Shown here piece by piece: positions 8,964 through 16,562 of a stretch of 64,000 nucleotides of DNA. Within the stretch, counting starts at the first letter, position 1. The number at the start of each line of letters is the position of its first letter. The position numbers and the translations under genes were made by a program. The notes under the pieces were generated by a model, which was not told the origin of the DNA, made no database searches, and saw nothing but the letters and a program-made list of their open reading frames with translations. The stretch comes from Haliea salexigens DSM 19537. GTDB taxonomy: Bacteria; Pseudomonadota; Gammaproteobacteria; Pseudomonadales; Halieaceae. Location of the stretch: NCBI RefSeq assembly GCF_000423125.1, contig NZ_AUHJ01000012.1:1-64000 (forward strand), written 5' to 3'.

Positions 8964-8977
8964 TGTAAACGTTTACA
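8964..8977. promoter_or_regulatory. perfect palindrome TGTAAACGTTTACA, LacI-family operator-like
   Basis: A perfect 14-bp dyad with the central CG flanked by A/T that marks operators of LacI/GalR-family repressors (cre-like sites have the same form). It lies in AT-rich sequence, typical of promoter regions, but the next gene (fasciclin) starts 297 bp away. No LacI-type gene is in the window. Confidence 0.45.
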
Positions 8978-9273
8978 CGAAAATATCACACGTCACGCGT
9001 TGCGCGCCACTCTCACGCGCAATTTGCCCCGGGGCATTGTGACCAGAGGGCGCGAGCTAACGTGGAGATCCGGGGCGTGCAAGTTCTTGAGCGCATGCCA
9101 CGAGGCTGGTCTGCGTATAGCCACCCAACCGTCTGCTGAACACAGCAGCCTGCCTTCGCGGAGTAAGTGGTCAAAAGCTCTACAACGTAAGTCTGCGAGA
9201 GTGGGCCCCTCGTAACGTATATGGAAATCAGGCAATCAGCCCGATGATTATCCCCCACTTGCGAGGTACCACC

Positions 9274-9798
9274 ATGCAACTGTTTACCAGAATTCTTTCA
9301 ATGGCCGCCCTGAGTGGCGCATTGCTGACATCGTACAGCGCCAACGCCGAGCACCATGCAGAAACGGAAGGCATGGATATGGATAAGCCAACGGTCGTTG
9401 AGATTGCCGTGGGCAACCCGGATTTTTCTACACTGGTTGCCGCGCTGCAAGCTGCAGGTCTGGTGGACGCGCTCTCCGGTGAAGGTCCGTTCACCGTGTT
9501 TGCACCAACCAACGCCGCGTTTTCCGCCCTGCCTGCCGGAACCCTGGAGGATTTATTGAAGCCGGAGAACAAGGACACGCTGACGGCGGTCCTCACCTAT
9601 CATGTGGTGTCCGGCAAGGTGATGGCCGCAGATGTGGTTAAGCTGAGCGAGGCCACCAGCCTGCAAGGCGATACCATCGATATTTCGGTGTCTGATGCGG
9701 GCGTCAAAGTTGATGTTGCGAACGTTACGACAACGGACATCAGTGCCTCAAATGGTGTGATTCACGTGATTGATGCAGTCATTCTGCCTAACAGCTGA
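9274..9798 (+). CDS. secreted fasciclin (FAS1) domain protein
   Basis: 174 aa. The ATG at 9274 is preceded by GAGG at suitable spacing and begins a signal peptide ([18 protein letters not shown], cut near ANA-E); an upstream in-frame ATG at 9244 lacks this. The mature part is one FAS1 domain: [45 protein letters not shown] and [13 protein letters not shown] are the H1, H2 and terminal signature stretches. FAS1 proteins act in adhesion or ligand binding outside the cytoplasm. The linker [12 protein letters not shown] before the domain is acidic and His/Met-rich. It stands alone on the plus strand. Confidence 0.9.
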   Translation: MQLFTRILSMAALSGALLTSYSANAEHHAETEGMDMDKPTVVEIAVGNPDFSTLVAALQAAGLVDALSGEGPFTVFAPTNAAFSALPAGTLEDLLKPENKDTLTAVLTYHVVSGKVMAADVVKLSEATSLQGDTIDISVSDAGVKVDVANVTTTDISASNGVIHVIDAVILPNS

Positions 9799-10070
9799 CC
9801 CCTGTACGCGGCGGTGACCCAGCGGGGTCGTCGTCGCGGAATCGACTTTTCAATTTCCTGCGGCCTGCTGTGGCCGCGAGCGGCGAACATATCTGTTTGC
9901 CCTTTCCATTCTGTCACGCCCTCAACCATCGCTTTTTGGTCTATGCTTGCAGTCATGACCACTGCTGATGGCAGGGTTTTGCGCGTTCGTCCAGCCCGCC
10001 TGTGCTGGCCTTCGGGTTCACGTTGAGGTTCACGCGAGCGAGTTGCATTCGACAGACAGGAGCAAGTTTC

Positions 10071-11090
10071 ATGCGCAGAGTCGCTTTTTCTGGTGTCATC
10101 GTTCTCCTCATGGCGCTCAGCGCCTGCAAGATATCGATTACTGTCCCTGAGGGGGGTTCGGTGGCGACCGAGTCAGGCAGCCTGAATTGCCGCGCGGGTA
10201 GTACCTGTGTGGTCGATGTGGTTGATCTGTTCTTCGACGAGACGTTTGTCGCGCGGCCGGCGGAAGGGTATCGCTTCGCGCAATGGCAGAAACAGCACCG
10301 CGGGCTCTGCGGCGGCAATCGCACCTCGTGTCGCCTGTTCACATCAGGCTTTGCAGGCAATGACGCGCTGCTCGCGTTTCTCGACAATAACGAGGTGTTC
10401 TTTCTCAACCCGGTGTTCGCGTCGACCTCACCCGGTTCTTACGGCTCAGAGCCCCTCAGCGCCTGTTTCAATCCAGCGCTGTTCAGGCAGGGCACCCGAA
10501 TGATTTCCGAGTATCGCAGACCCAGTCCCTTTGGCGGCTATGTTGTCGCCGAGTTCGATCAGTTGATTGACGGCAGCGGGCTTTTTGGTGGCAACCCCGC
10601 CACGCGTATGCGCTTGGAACAGCGTAGCGACGGCAACTTGCTGGCCACCAACCTGACCTGGTTTTCCATCAATACAGGCGCACAGCAGTTGCGGTACTAC
10701 GGCAGCGAGGCGGAAACCGCGCAGCCGCCGCTCACATCAGCGACGGTGGTATTGTCGCCGTTCAAACTGAATCGCTGGGACCTGGCCGCCGGCGAGAGTT
10801 TTCAGCAGACCTATTCATCCGCGGTGCAAGACAGCAGTGGAACCTCTTCCAGCCAGACACTTGAGCTGACAACCACATACCTGGGCACCGAGGTGATCAC
10901 GGTCCCAGGCGGTACTTACACAGCCTGCAGGGTGCAGGAAGAGTCGGTGGAAACATCCGGTACGGGTGTTCCGGTCAGCTCTCTGGAAACCCAGTGGTAT
11001 GCGGTGGGCAACGGGTTTCTCCTGAAAGCGGAATCGGACGATTCCGTTCAGGAGTTTATACGCGGCACAATTGACGGCGTTGCTCAGTAG
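10071..11090 (+). CDS. lipoprotein with divergent InlB-type repeat domain (paralogue)
   Basis: 339 aa. The start at 10071 follows AGGAG and begins a lipoprotein signal ending LMALSAC (Cys about 19). The next 100 residues match the lipoprotein at 2100-2837 closely: CKI-x-I-x-VPEGG, the block VDVVDLFFDETF, PAEGYRF, HRGLCGG, SCRLFTSGF and NEVFFLNPVF. The C-terminal 230 residues differ and form a beta-rich region (ITVPGGTYTACRVQEESVE, TQWYAVGNGFLLKAE) similar in style to secreted proteins of unknown function. Its end overlaps the convergent TonB receptor gene by 7 bp. Outer-membrane anchoring is predicted; function is unknown. Confidence 0.82.
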   Translation: MRRVAFSGVIVLLMALSACKISITVPEGGSVATESGSLNCRAGSTCVVDVVDLFFDETFVARPAEGYRFAQWQKQHRGLCGGNRTSCRLFTSGFAGNDALLAFLDNNEVFFLNPVFASTSPGSYGSEPLSACFNPALFRQGTRMISEYRRPSPFGGYVVAEFDQLIDGSGLFGGNPATRMRLEQRSDGNLLATNLTWFSINTGAQQLRYYGSEAETAQPPLTSATVVLSPFKLNRWDLAAGESFQQTYSSAVQDSSGTSSSQTLELTTTYLGTEVITVPGGTYTACRVQEESVETSGTGVPVSSLETQWYAVGNGFLLKAESDDSVQEFIRGTIDGVAQ

Positions 11091-13237
11091 TCCCAGGTGA
11101 TGTCGATGCCCCAGGTTCTCGGTTCGCCATAGGCTCGAAAGCCACCGAAGAGTGGTGCATTGATGAACGCATAGGTTTTGTCATCCAGGTTGCGACCCCA
11201 GGCTGCGATGCGCAGCGAGCCGGCGGCAAGGCCCGGAATTTCGGCCAGGGTGAGCCGCGCGTTCAGCAGCCCGTAAGCTTCGGTCGTGTATAACCCATTG
11301 ACCGTGCTGGTGGTAATGGCCTTCTCGTCCTGCCAGTTGTAGTTGAGGTTGAAGCGCAACTCGCCAATGGGTAGTTCGGCGATATCCCAATCCAAGTCGG
11401 CCAGCACACTGTGCTGCGGTGCGTTGATAAATGCGTAGTTGTCGGTGACGTCGTTGCCGAGCGCATCAATGATTTCGTCATAACCCGCATCCAGGTAACC
11501 ATAGCTCAGCGCCAGTGTAAGGCGCTGATGCAGCGCGGCGGTTACGTCAAGCTCCAGGCCCTGGATGGTCCCCTCGCCGGCATTCAGAATATCGGCACGC
11601 GTGGGGTCGTTGATGTCAGATGACGCGTTGACCTGAATGTCGTCGTAGTCGGCGTAAAACGCGGCGGCATTCACACGCAGCCGGTTGCTCCAGAGTTCAG
11701 ATTTAACACCCAGTTCCCAGGAAAGCAGTGTCTCCTCATCGAAGCCTTCTTCAAAGCGCTCAATGGTGGAAGGGCGCACGTTGAAACCGCCGGTTTTATA
11801 GCCGCTGCCCACTTTCGCGTAGACGTTACTGGTGTCACCCAAGTCGTAGGCCAGGGTGAAACTGGGGCTGAAATTGGTGAAAGTCTTGTCGCCATCGCCG
11901 GTCCCCAATGGAACAACATCGCCGGCGACGAGTGCAAACTTGGACAGTTCAGCTTGGCGCTGGTCTCTCGACCAGCGTCCCCCGAGGGTGGCGTGTAGCC
12001 TGTTGTCCACTAGATCCGGCGTCCAGGTTGCCTGTGCGTACAGTGCGAACGCGCGATTCTCGACTTCGGCATCATCCCCCGTTGCCTGGCCAAAGGCCGG
12101 CAGACTGTTGCGGTTGCTCCAGTTCCCGTCTTCGCGGAAATAGTAGATCCCTGCCACGTAGTCCAGTTTTTGATCCAGGGCGTTCCCGAGAACCTGGAAT
12201 TCCTGACTCCACTGCTCCTGGTCCAATGTGTCGCGGGTGATCAGTGATGCAACAGGCCCGAATCGGCCGCTCAGGTAGTCCTGATAGAGGAAGCTGTCCA
12301 TCTGACGAAAGGCGGTAATCGATTTCAGGGTGACATGGTCTGTGGGGGTCCAGGTGACGGTCGCCTGGTGGCCATCAATATCGATGTCGTGCGGCAGCAG
12401 GTCATTCACTGCTGGATTACTGGCGTCGGGACGTTCTAACGGCGTGTCGGCGGTTTGGTAGGCCAGGTAATAAGGCGAATCATCTATTTTTGAGCGGTCG
12501 TAGCCATAGCGGAATTCCAGTTCATCGTTGGGGCGCCACAAGAAGTCGGCGCGCAGGGCCTCGCGGTCCTCACTTCCAAAGTATTCCTCGCCACTACCGG
12601 CGTTGCGGATAAAGCCATCCTGTTCGGTGGTGAGGTACGACAAGCGCAGGGCGGTGGTCTCTCCCAAAGGTATGTTGATCATGGTTCTGCTGGTGAAGAG
12701 ATCCCTGTCGCCGGAAGTCACGCTTTGGCTGAAGCGCCACTCGTCCAGTTCGGGCGCACGTGTAACGAAGTTGATGGCGCCACCCGTCGCATTGCGTCCG
12801 TACAGTGCGCCCTGTGGGCCACGCAGGACCTCGATACGCTCAAGTTCCGCAACCTCAATGCCCATGCCCTGATTGCGTGCGACGTACACGCCATCCATAT
12901 ATACCGCGACGCTGGGATCCTGGGTAATCTGGTCGTCAAAGTTGCCGACACCACGGATGAAAATACGCGGTGTGCTCATGCTGTTCGGGTGCGGTGTGAT
13001 CTGTAGGTTGGGTACCTTGCCCTGCAGATCTACCATGTCGGTAATACCGAATTTCTCGAGAGCCTCTGCGTCCAGTGCTGCGATGGAAATAGGTGTGTCC
13101 TGAAGGCTTTCTGAGCGCTTCTCGGCGGTGACAATCACCTCTTCCAACGCGGGCTGTGCAACCGCCACGGAACTGGCAAGTAGTATGGCCGAGGCGAGCG
13201 GCAGGCGGGCGTGGTCAGGCATCCTGAGGCGTAACAT
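11084..13237 (-). CDS. TonB-dependent outer membrane receptor
   Basis: 717 aa. The signal peptide is residues 1-27 (cut AVA-Q), followed by a TonB box-like EEVIVTA and a plug domain (DTPISIAALDAEAL, RIFIRGVGNFD, VAVYMDGVYVAR, LRGPQGALYGRNATGGAINF). A 22-strand barrel ends in the aromatic WDITWDY-like strand. AAGGAG stands before the ATG at 13237. The plug style is that of the large receptor group common in Sphingomonas and marine gammaproteobacteria, which import siderophores, vitamins, glycans or aromatic/steroid-like compounds. The substrate is unknown. It is divergent from the SDR at 13413, and the shared intergenic region suggests linked control (inference). Confidence 0.9.
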   Translation of the reverse strand: MLRLRMPDHARLPLASAILLASSVAVAQPALEEVIVTAEKRSESLQDTPISIAALDAEALEKFGITDMVDLQGKVPNLQITPHPNSMSTPRIFIRGVGNFDDQITQDPSVAVYMDGVYVARNQGMGIEVAELERIEVLRGPQGALYGRNATGGAINFVTRAPELDEWRFSQSVTSGDRDLFTSRTMINIPLGETTALRLSYLTTEQDGFIRNAGSGEEYFGSEDREALRADFLWRPNDELEFRYGYDRSKIDDSPYYLAYQTADTPLERPDASNPAVNDLLPHDIDIDGHQATVTWTPTDHVTLKSITAFRQMDSFLYQDYLSGRFGPVASLITRDTLDQEQWSQEFQVLGNALDQKLDYVAGIYYFREDGNWSNRNSLPAFGQATGDDAEVENRAFALYAQATWTPDLVDNRLHATLGGRWSRDQRQAELSKFALVAGDVVPLGTGDGDKTFTNFSPSFTLAYDLGDTSNVYAKVGSGYKTGGFNVRPSTIERFEEGFDEETLLSWELGVKSELWSNRLRVNAAAFYADYDDIQVNASSDINDPTRADILNAGEGTIQGLELDVTAALHQRLTLALSYGYLDAGYDEIIDALGNDVTDNYAFINAPQHSVLADLDWDIAELPIGELRFNLNYNWQDEKAITTSTVNGLYTTEAYGLLNARLTLAEIPGLAAGSLRIAAWGRNLDDKTYAFINAPLFGGFRAYGEPRTWGIDITWDY

Positions 13238-13412
13238 GTAGACTCCTTGAGTGATTTATTGTTGAGTGGCGGTAGCTGGCCGACATTCAGGCCCAGAGGC
13301 AGAATGGCGGCAAGCTTTTGTCGGGCTTTGCACCAAAAGTGTGCGCTCGGGGTCGATAAACCATACCGCGAGTGCGGTGGGTCGCGAACGACGTCTGGTG
13401 GTTGGAGGAATG

Positions 13413-14285
13413 ATGACTCCCACATTGCAGGATTCGGTCTGGTTGATTTCCGGCTGCTCCAGCGGCTTTGGCCGGGAAATCGCCCGCACTGCGCTGGAAA
13501 GTGGTGCCCGGGTAGCGGTCACTGCGCGTTGCCCTGAGGCGATCGCCGACCTGGTCAGTGCGTGGCCGCAACAAGCGGTGGCATTGGCGCTGGATGTTAC
13601 CGACGCCGGCTCCATTGCCTCCGCCGTGGCGAATACCCTCAGCGCGTTCGGTCACATTGATGTGCTGGTCAACAACGCCGGTTATGGCTACGTGGCTGCT
13701 GTGGAAGAGGGCGAAGACGCGGCGGTGCGGGGCATGTTCGAAACCAACTTTTTCGGCGCCCTGGCCCTGACTCGCGCTGTGCTTCCGCTCATGCGCGAGC
13801 GGGGCAGGGGCCATATCATCACGATGTCCTCGCAAGCTGGCGTCATGGCGAACCCGGGAACGGGCTACTACAGCGCATCGAAGTACGCACTGGAAGGTTT
13901 CATGGATGCGTTGGCCAAGGAGGTGGCGCCGCTGGGCATACGCGTAAGCTCAGTGCAGCCGGGTGCCTTCCGCACAGATTGGTCGGGCCGCTCCATGCAG
14001 CGCAGCGACAAGCGCCTGCCGGCCTACGAGGACCACGTGCACAGCCGTTTGAACATGATTGCCGAGATGGACGGCAAGCAACCGGGCGACCCGGTACGCG
14101 CGGCGAAGATTATTGTCGACCTTTACGCGATGGAGGCGCCCCCGGTGCAGCTACTGCTTGGCGCGGGTGTGCTGGCCGCCTACCGGGACAAAATCAGCGC
14201 ATTGCAGGCCGATCTCGCGCGCTGGGAGAGGCTTACGCTGGCGGCCGATTTTCCGGTTGACGACGCCGATGGTTCGCGGGGCTAG
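13413..14285 (+). CDS. SDR family oxidoreductase (17beta-HSD/retinol dehydrogenase-like)
   Basis: 290 aa. Two adjacent ATGs (13410, 13413) follow GGAGG; the second gives the better spacing. Rossmann motif SGCSSGFG (13-20), NNAG (87-90), Ser140, Tyr153 and Lys157 (YSASK) form the usual SDR set. The SGCSSGFG-RE and QPGAFRTDW stretches and the extended C terminus are typical of the branch annotated as 17beta-hydroxysteroid or retinol dehydrogenase-like, which reduces or oxidises lipophilic alcohols. Its stop overlaps the convergent YidB-like gene by 4 bp. Confidence 0.85.
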   Translation: MTPTLQDSVWLISGCSSGFGREIARTALESGARVAVTARCPEAIADLVSAWPQQAVALALDVTDAGSIASAVANTLSAFGHIDVLVNNAGYGYVAAVEEGEDAAVRGMFETNFFGALALTRAVLPLMRERGRGHIITMSSQAGVMANPGTGYYSASKYALEGFMDALAKEVAPLGIRVSSVQPGAFRTDWSGRSMQRSDKRLPAYEDHVHSRLNMIAEMDGKQPGDPVRAAKIIVDLYAMEAPPVQLLLGAGVLAAYRDKISALQADLARWERLTLAADFPVDDADGSRG

Positions 14286-14698
14286 CGCAAAAAGGACTTC
14301 GCGGCCCCCATCAACCCGCCCAGGCCACCGACCGACTCCAGCAGGCTGCCGCCGCTGCTTGCCTTGTCCATCAGCTGTGGCAGCACGTCGGCAAGACCAC
14401 CGGCCGCTGCCTGGGTGTTGGTGCCTACCTTGTTTGCAAAATCGGCTACATCGCCGCGCCCCAGCACGTCGAGAATACTGTCAGCGCTGATGGAGGCATT
14501 GCTACCATCGCCAAGCCAGGAATTGAGCACGGTGCCCAGCTCGCCGTTGCTCGCCATGCGTCCGGCCAGCCCGGCGAAATCGATCGTGCCCGAACCGTCA
14601 CCGAGCAAGCTCGACAAGGCATTCTTCACGGTTTCCGTATCAACGTTCAAGCCCAGCTTTTGGGAGAGCAGCTGCGCACCGAGGTTCAATAGATCCAT
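14282..14698 (-). CDS. YidB/DUF937-like protein
   Basis: 138 aa, cytoplasmic in appearance (no signal peptide). It is Gly/Leu/Ala-rich with repeated helical segments such as GLAGRMASNGELGTVLNSWL, ISADSILDVLG and GGLADVLPQLMDKASSGG, which is the pattern of the YidB/DUF937 family. Family function is not established. Convergent with and overlapping the SDR gene by 4 bp. Confidence 0.75.
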   Translation of the reverse strand: MDLLNLGAQLLSQKLGLNVDTETVKNALSSLLGDGSGTIDFAGLAGRMASNGELGTVLNSWLGDGSNASISADSILDVLGRGDVADFANKVGTNTQAAAGGLADVLPQLMDKASSGGSLLESVGGLGGLMGAAKSFLR

Positions 14699-14854
14699 TG
14701 GATTGTTCCCTGTTTGTCGTTATTGCTTCTCCGCAGTATACCCAGACTGCCAGTCATACCAAGCAGTATGTTGTGTCACGCGGTGCGGGTGGTTGGCGCT
14801 AACGCAAAGGTGTATTAAGCTGCAAACGTCCCACCCACAGGAGATGAGCGTCCC

Positions 14855-15190
14855 ATGGCCGGTAAATTCGACCTGAAGAAGAGCCCCAGCGGAAAATTCA
14901 TGTTCAACCTGAAGTCCGGCAACGGGCAGATTGTGTTGACCAGCCAGCTGTATGACAGCAAGGCGGCAGCAGAAAAAGGCATCGCGTCGGTGCGCAAGAA
15001 CTCATCGGAGGAGGGCCGCTTTGAACGGAAGGTGGCGACCAGTGGCGAGAGCTACTTTGTACTCAAGTCCGGCAACAGCCAGGTGATTGGCAAGAGCCAG
15101 ATGTACAAGAGCAAGGCGGCGCTGGAGAATGGCATCGCCTCGGTGAAGAAAAACGGTGCCGACGCCGGACTGGCTGACAACACCGTCTGA
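14855..15190 (+). CDS. YegP-like DUF1508 protein
   Basis: 111 aa built of two tandem copies of one motif: residues about 5-52 and 56-104, each with the pattern F-x-LKSGN-x-Q-x-I-x-x-SQ-x-Y-x-SKAA-x-x-GI-x-SV-x-KN. This is the DUF1508 (YegP) duplication, known as a small alpha/beta fold that dimerises. Function is unknown; members are often linked with stress conditions. AGGAGATGAG precedes the ATG. It is flanked by the convergent EAL/HDOD gene. Confidence 0.88.
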   Translation: MAGKFDLKKSPSGKFMFNLKSGNGQIVLTSQLYDSKAAAEKGIASVRKNSSEEGRFERKVATSGESYFVLKSGNSQVIGKSQMYKSKAALENGIASVKKNGADAGLADNTV

Positions 15191-15192
15191 CC

Positions 15193-16404
15193 TTACTCCA
15201 GCCCGGCCTGCCGGGCGGCAACATCGGCCCACTGCACAGCTGACATGTAAATGTCAGCGAGCTCCATGGCGTCCAGGTTGCGGAATTCGACTGAGCCCGC
15301 GTCACCGGCTTCAAGGCTTAGCGCGCAGCTCAGCGCCTCGCCGCGGTCACCCTCTCGGTTGATCAGGGCATCCTGCATGTCTTCCGGCAGTGGCAGGTAT
15401 TTGAGCGCCTCTTCCAGAGGCACATCAAGCAGGGCATCAAGCACCGACAAAAGACCCACGGTGAAGTAACTGTCCGCGTTGGCGAGCCCGCAGTGCTCTG
15501 CGAGCAGTTCACAGAGCCTGCCGCGTACCAGGCCCATGGTAACGATTTCATCGGCCTTGCCGTCTACGCCACTCATGATGTACAGCACAACCCAGTTGCG
15601 AATCACGCCGCGCCCGAGATAGACAATGGCCTCCTTGATCGAGTCGATCTTTCGGTTCAGCGCATTAGCGGCGGAATTGACATAGGCCAATGCCCGGACG
15701 CTGAGGCCCACATCCTGGCTGATCAGCGACTGCAGCTCCTCCAGGTCGGTATCCGGGTCGCTGATGCGGGCCAGCAGTCGCAGCAGTGCAATCTTGTTCG
15801 TGGGCAGGCGTCTGCCGCTAACGATGCGTGGGCGGGCAAAAAAATACCCCTGGAAGTAGTCAACACCCAATGCCTTCAGGGTCTGGAATTCTTCCTCGGT
15901 TTCTACCTTCTCTGCCAGCACCTTGCAGCCGTAGGTCTTGATGCGCCCGATTTGCGCCGCCCAGGTATCTTCCGGCATGGCGCGTATGTCGATCTTGACG
16001 GTGTCCACCATTGGCATGAGGCGGTCGTAGCTCTCGGATTCGACAACGTCATCCAGCGCGATTTTGAAGCCGGTCTCGCGCAGCGACTCCACCCCGGCGA
16101 GCACGTCGTCATCGGGTACCACGTCCTCGAGAATCTCCAGCATGACACGCACGGGCTCGATGGGCAGGAGGTCGGGATCCAGCAGGAATTGCCGCGGCAG
16201 GTTGATGAACGTGATGTGACCGCGCGACAGGCGATCGATACCGATCTCCATCGCGTTGGTCAGTACCTGCGCGGTGGCCGCGTCGTCGTCGAGCCCCGCG
16301 GGCGCACAGTTCTCAGAGGACGATCGGAACAGCAGTTCATAAGCGTACAGCTTGAGGTTTCGATCCAGAATCGGTTGGCGCGCGAGGAAGAAATGATTCT
16401 TCAA
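15193..16404 (-). CDS. EAL/HDOD (YuxH-type) signalling protein
   Basis: 403 aa. Residues about 1-200 form a degenerate EAL domain: ARQPILDRNLKLYAYELLFR opens it and DYFQGYFFARP closes it, with partial active-site conservation. Residues about 205-400 form an HDOD domain (LLARISDPDTDLEELQSLIS, SVRALAYVNSA, AIVYLGRGVIRNW). Proteins of this architecture are regulators in c-di-GMP-linked or chemotaxis/motility signalling; whether this EAL hydrolyses c-di-GMP is doubtful, since the usual second-metal motifs are not evident. Its end lies 2 bp from the YegP-like stop (convergent). Confidence 0.87.
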   Translation of the reverse strand: MKNHFFLARQPILDRNLKLYAYELLFRSSSENCAPAGLDDDAATAQVLTNAMEIGIDRLSRGHITFINLPRQFLLDPDLLPIEPVRVMLEILEDVVPDDDVLAGVESLRETGFKIALDDVVESESYDRLMPMVDTVKIDIRAMPEDTWAAQIGRIKTYGCKVLAEKVETEEEFQTLKALGVDYFQGYFFARPRIVSGRRLPTNKIALLRLLARISDPDTDLEELQSLISQDVGLSVRALAYVNSAANALNRKIDSIKEAIVYLGRGVIRNWVVLYIMSGVDGKADEIVTMGLVRGRLCELLAEHCGLANADSYFTVGLLSVLDALLDVPLEEALKYLPLPEDMQDALINREGDRGEALSCALSLEAGDAGSVEFRNLDAMELADIYMSAVQWADVAARQAGLE

Positions 16405-16522
16405 GAAACCGCTCCCTGTGTTCCTGTCGTTGCAAGTGGCGTTGGAGTATAGCGCATGGAGGCCGGTTTCACCGGAATAGCGCCGGGAATGCGAAGCGGT
16501 TCACACGTCTTTTAAGGCTCAC

Positions 16523-16551
16523 GCGGCGCCCTTTGGTTGCACAGGCGCCGC
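16523..16551 (-). terminator. GC-rich hairpin after sulfatase gene
   Basis: Perfect 8-bp arms GCGGCGCC (16523-16530) and GGCGCCGC (16544-16551) lie 12 bp past the sulfatase stop. No T tract follows on the minus strand, so this may be a 3-prime stability hairpin rather than a true intrinsic terminator. Confidence 0.35.
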
Positions 16552-16562
16552 ATGGTCGCGAC

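Larger units (their letters stand above)
8722..9273. other. intergenic stretch with palindrome and gene relic
   Basis: About 550 bp without an intact gene. It holds the 38-codon twin-arginine-like fragment at 8743-8859 and a perfect 14-bp palindrome at 8964-8977. The remainder (9000-9240) has no frame with recognisable protein features. It may be the eroded remains of one or more genes between the SDR and fasciclin genes. Confidence 0.5.

Noticed and set aside
8993-9235. Small minus-strand open frame in the SDR-fasciclin gap
   Set aside because: No ribosome site, no motif, and overlapping frames on the other strand are equally open.
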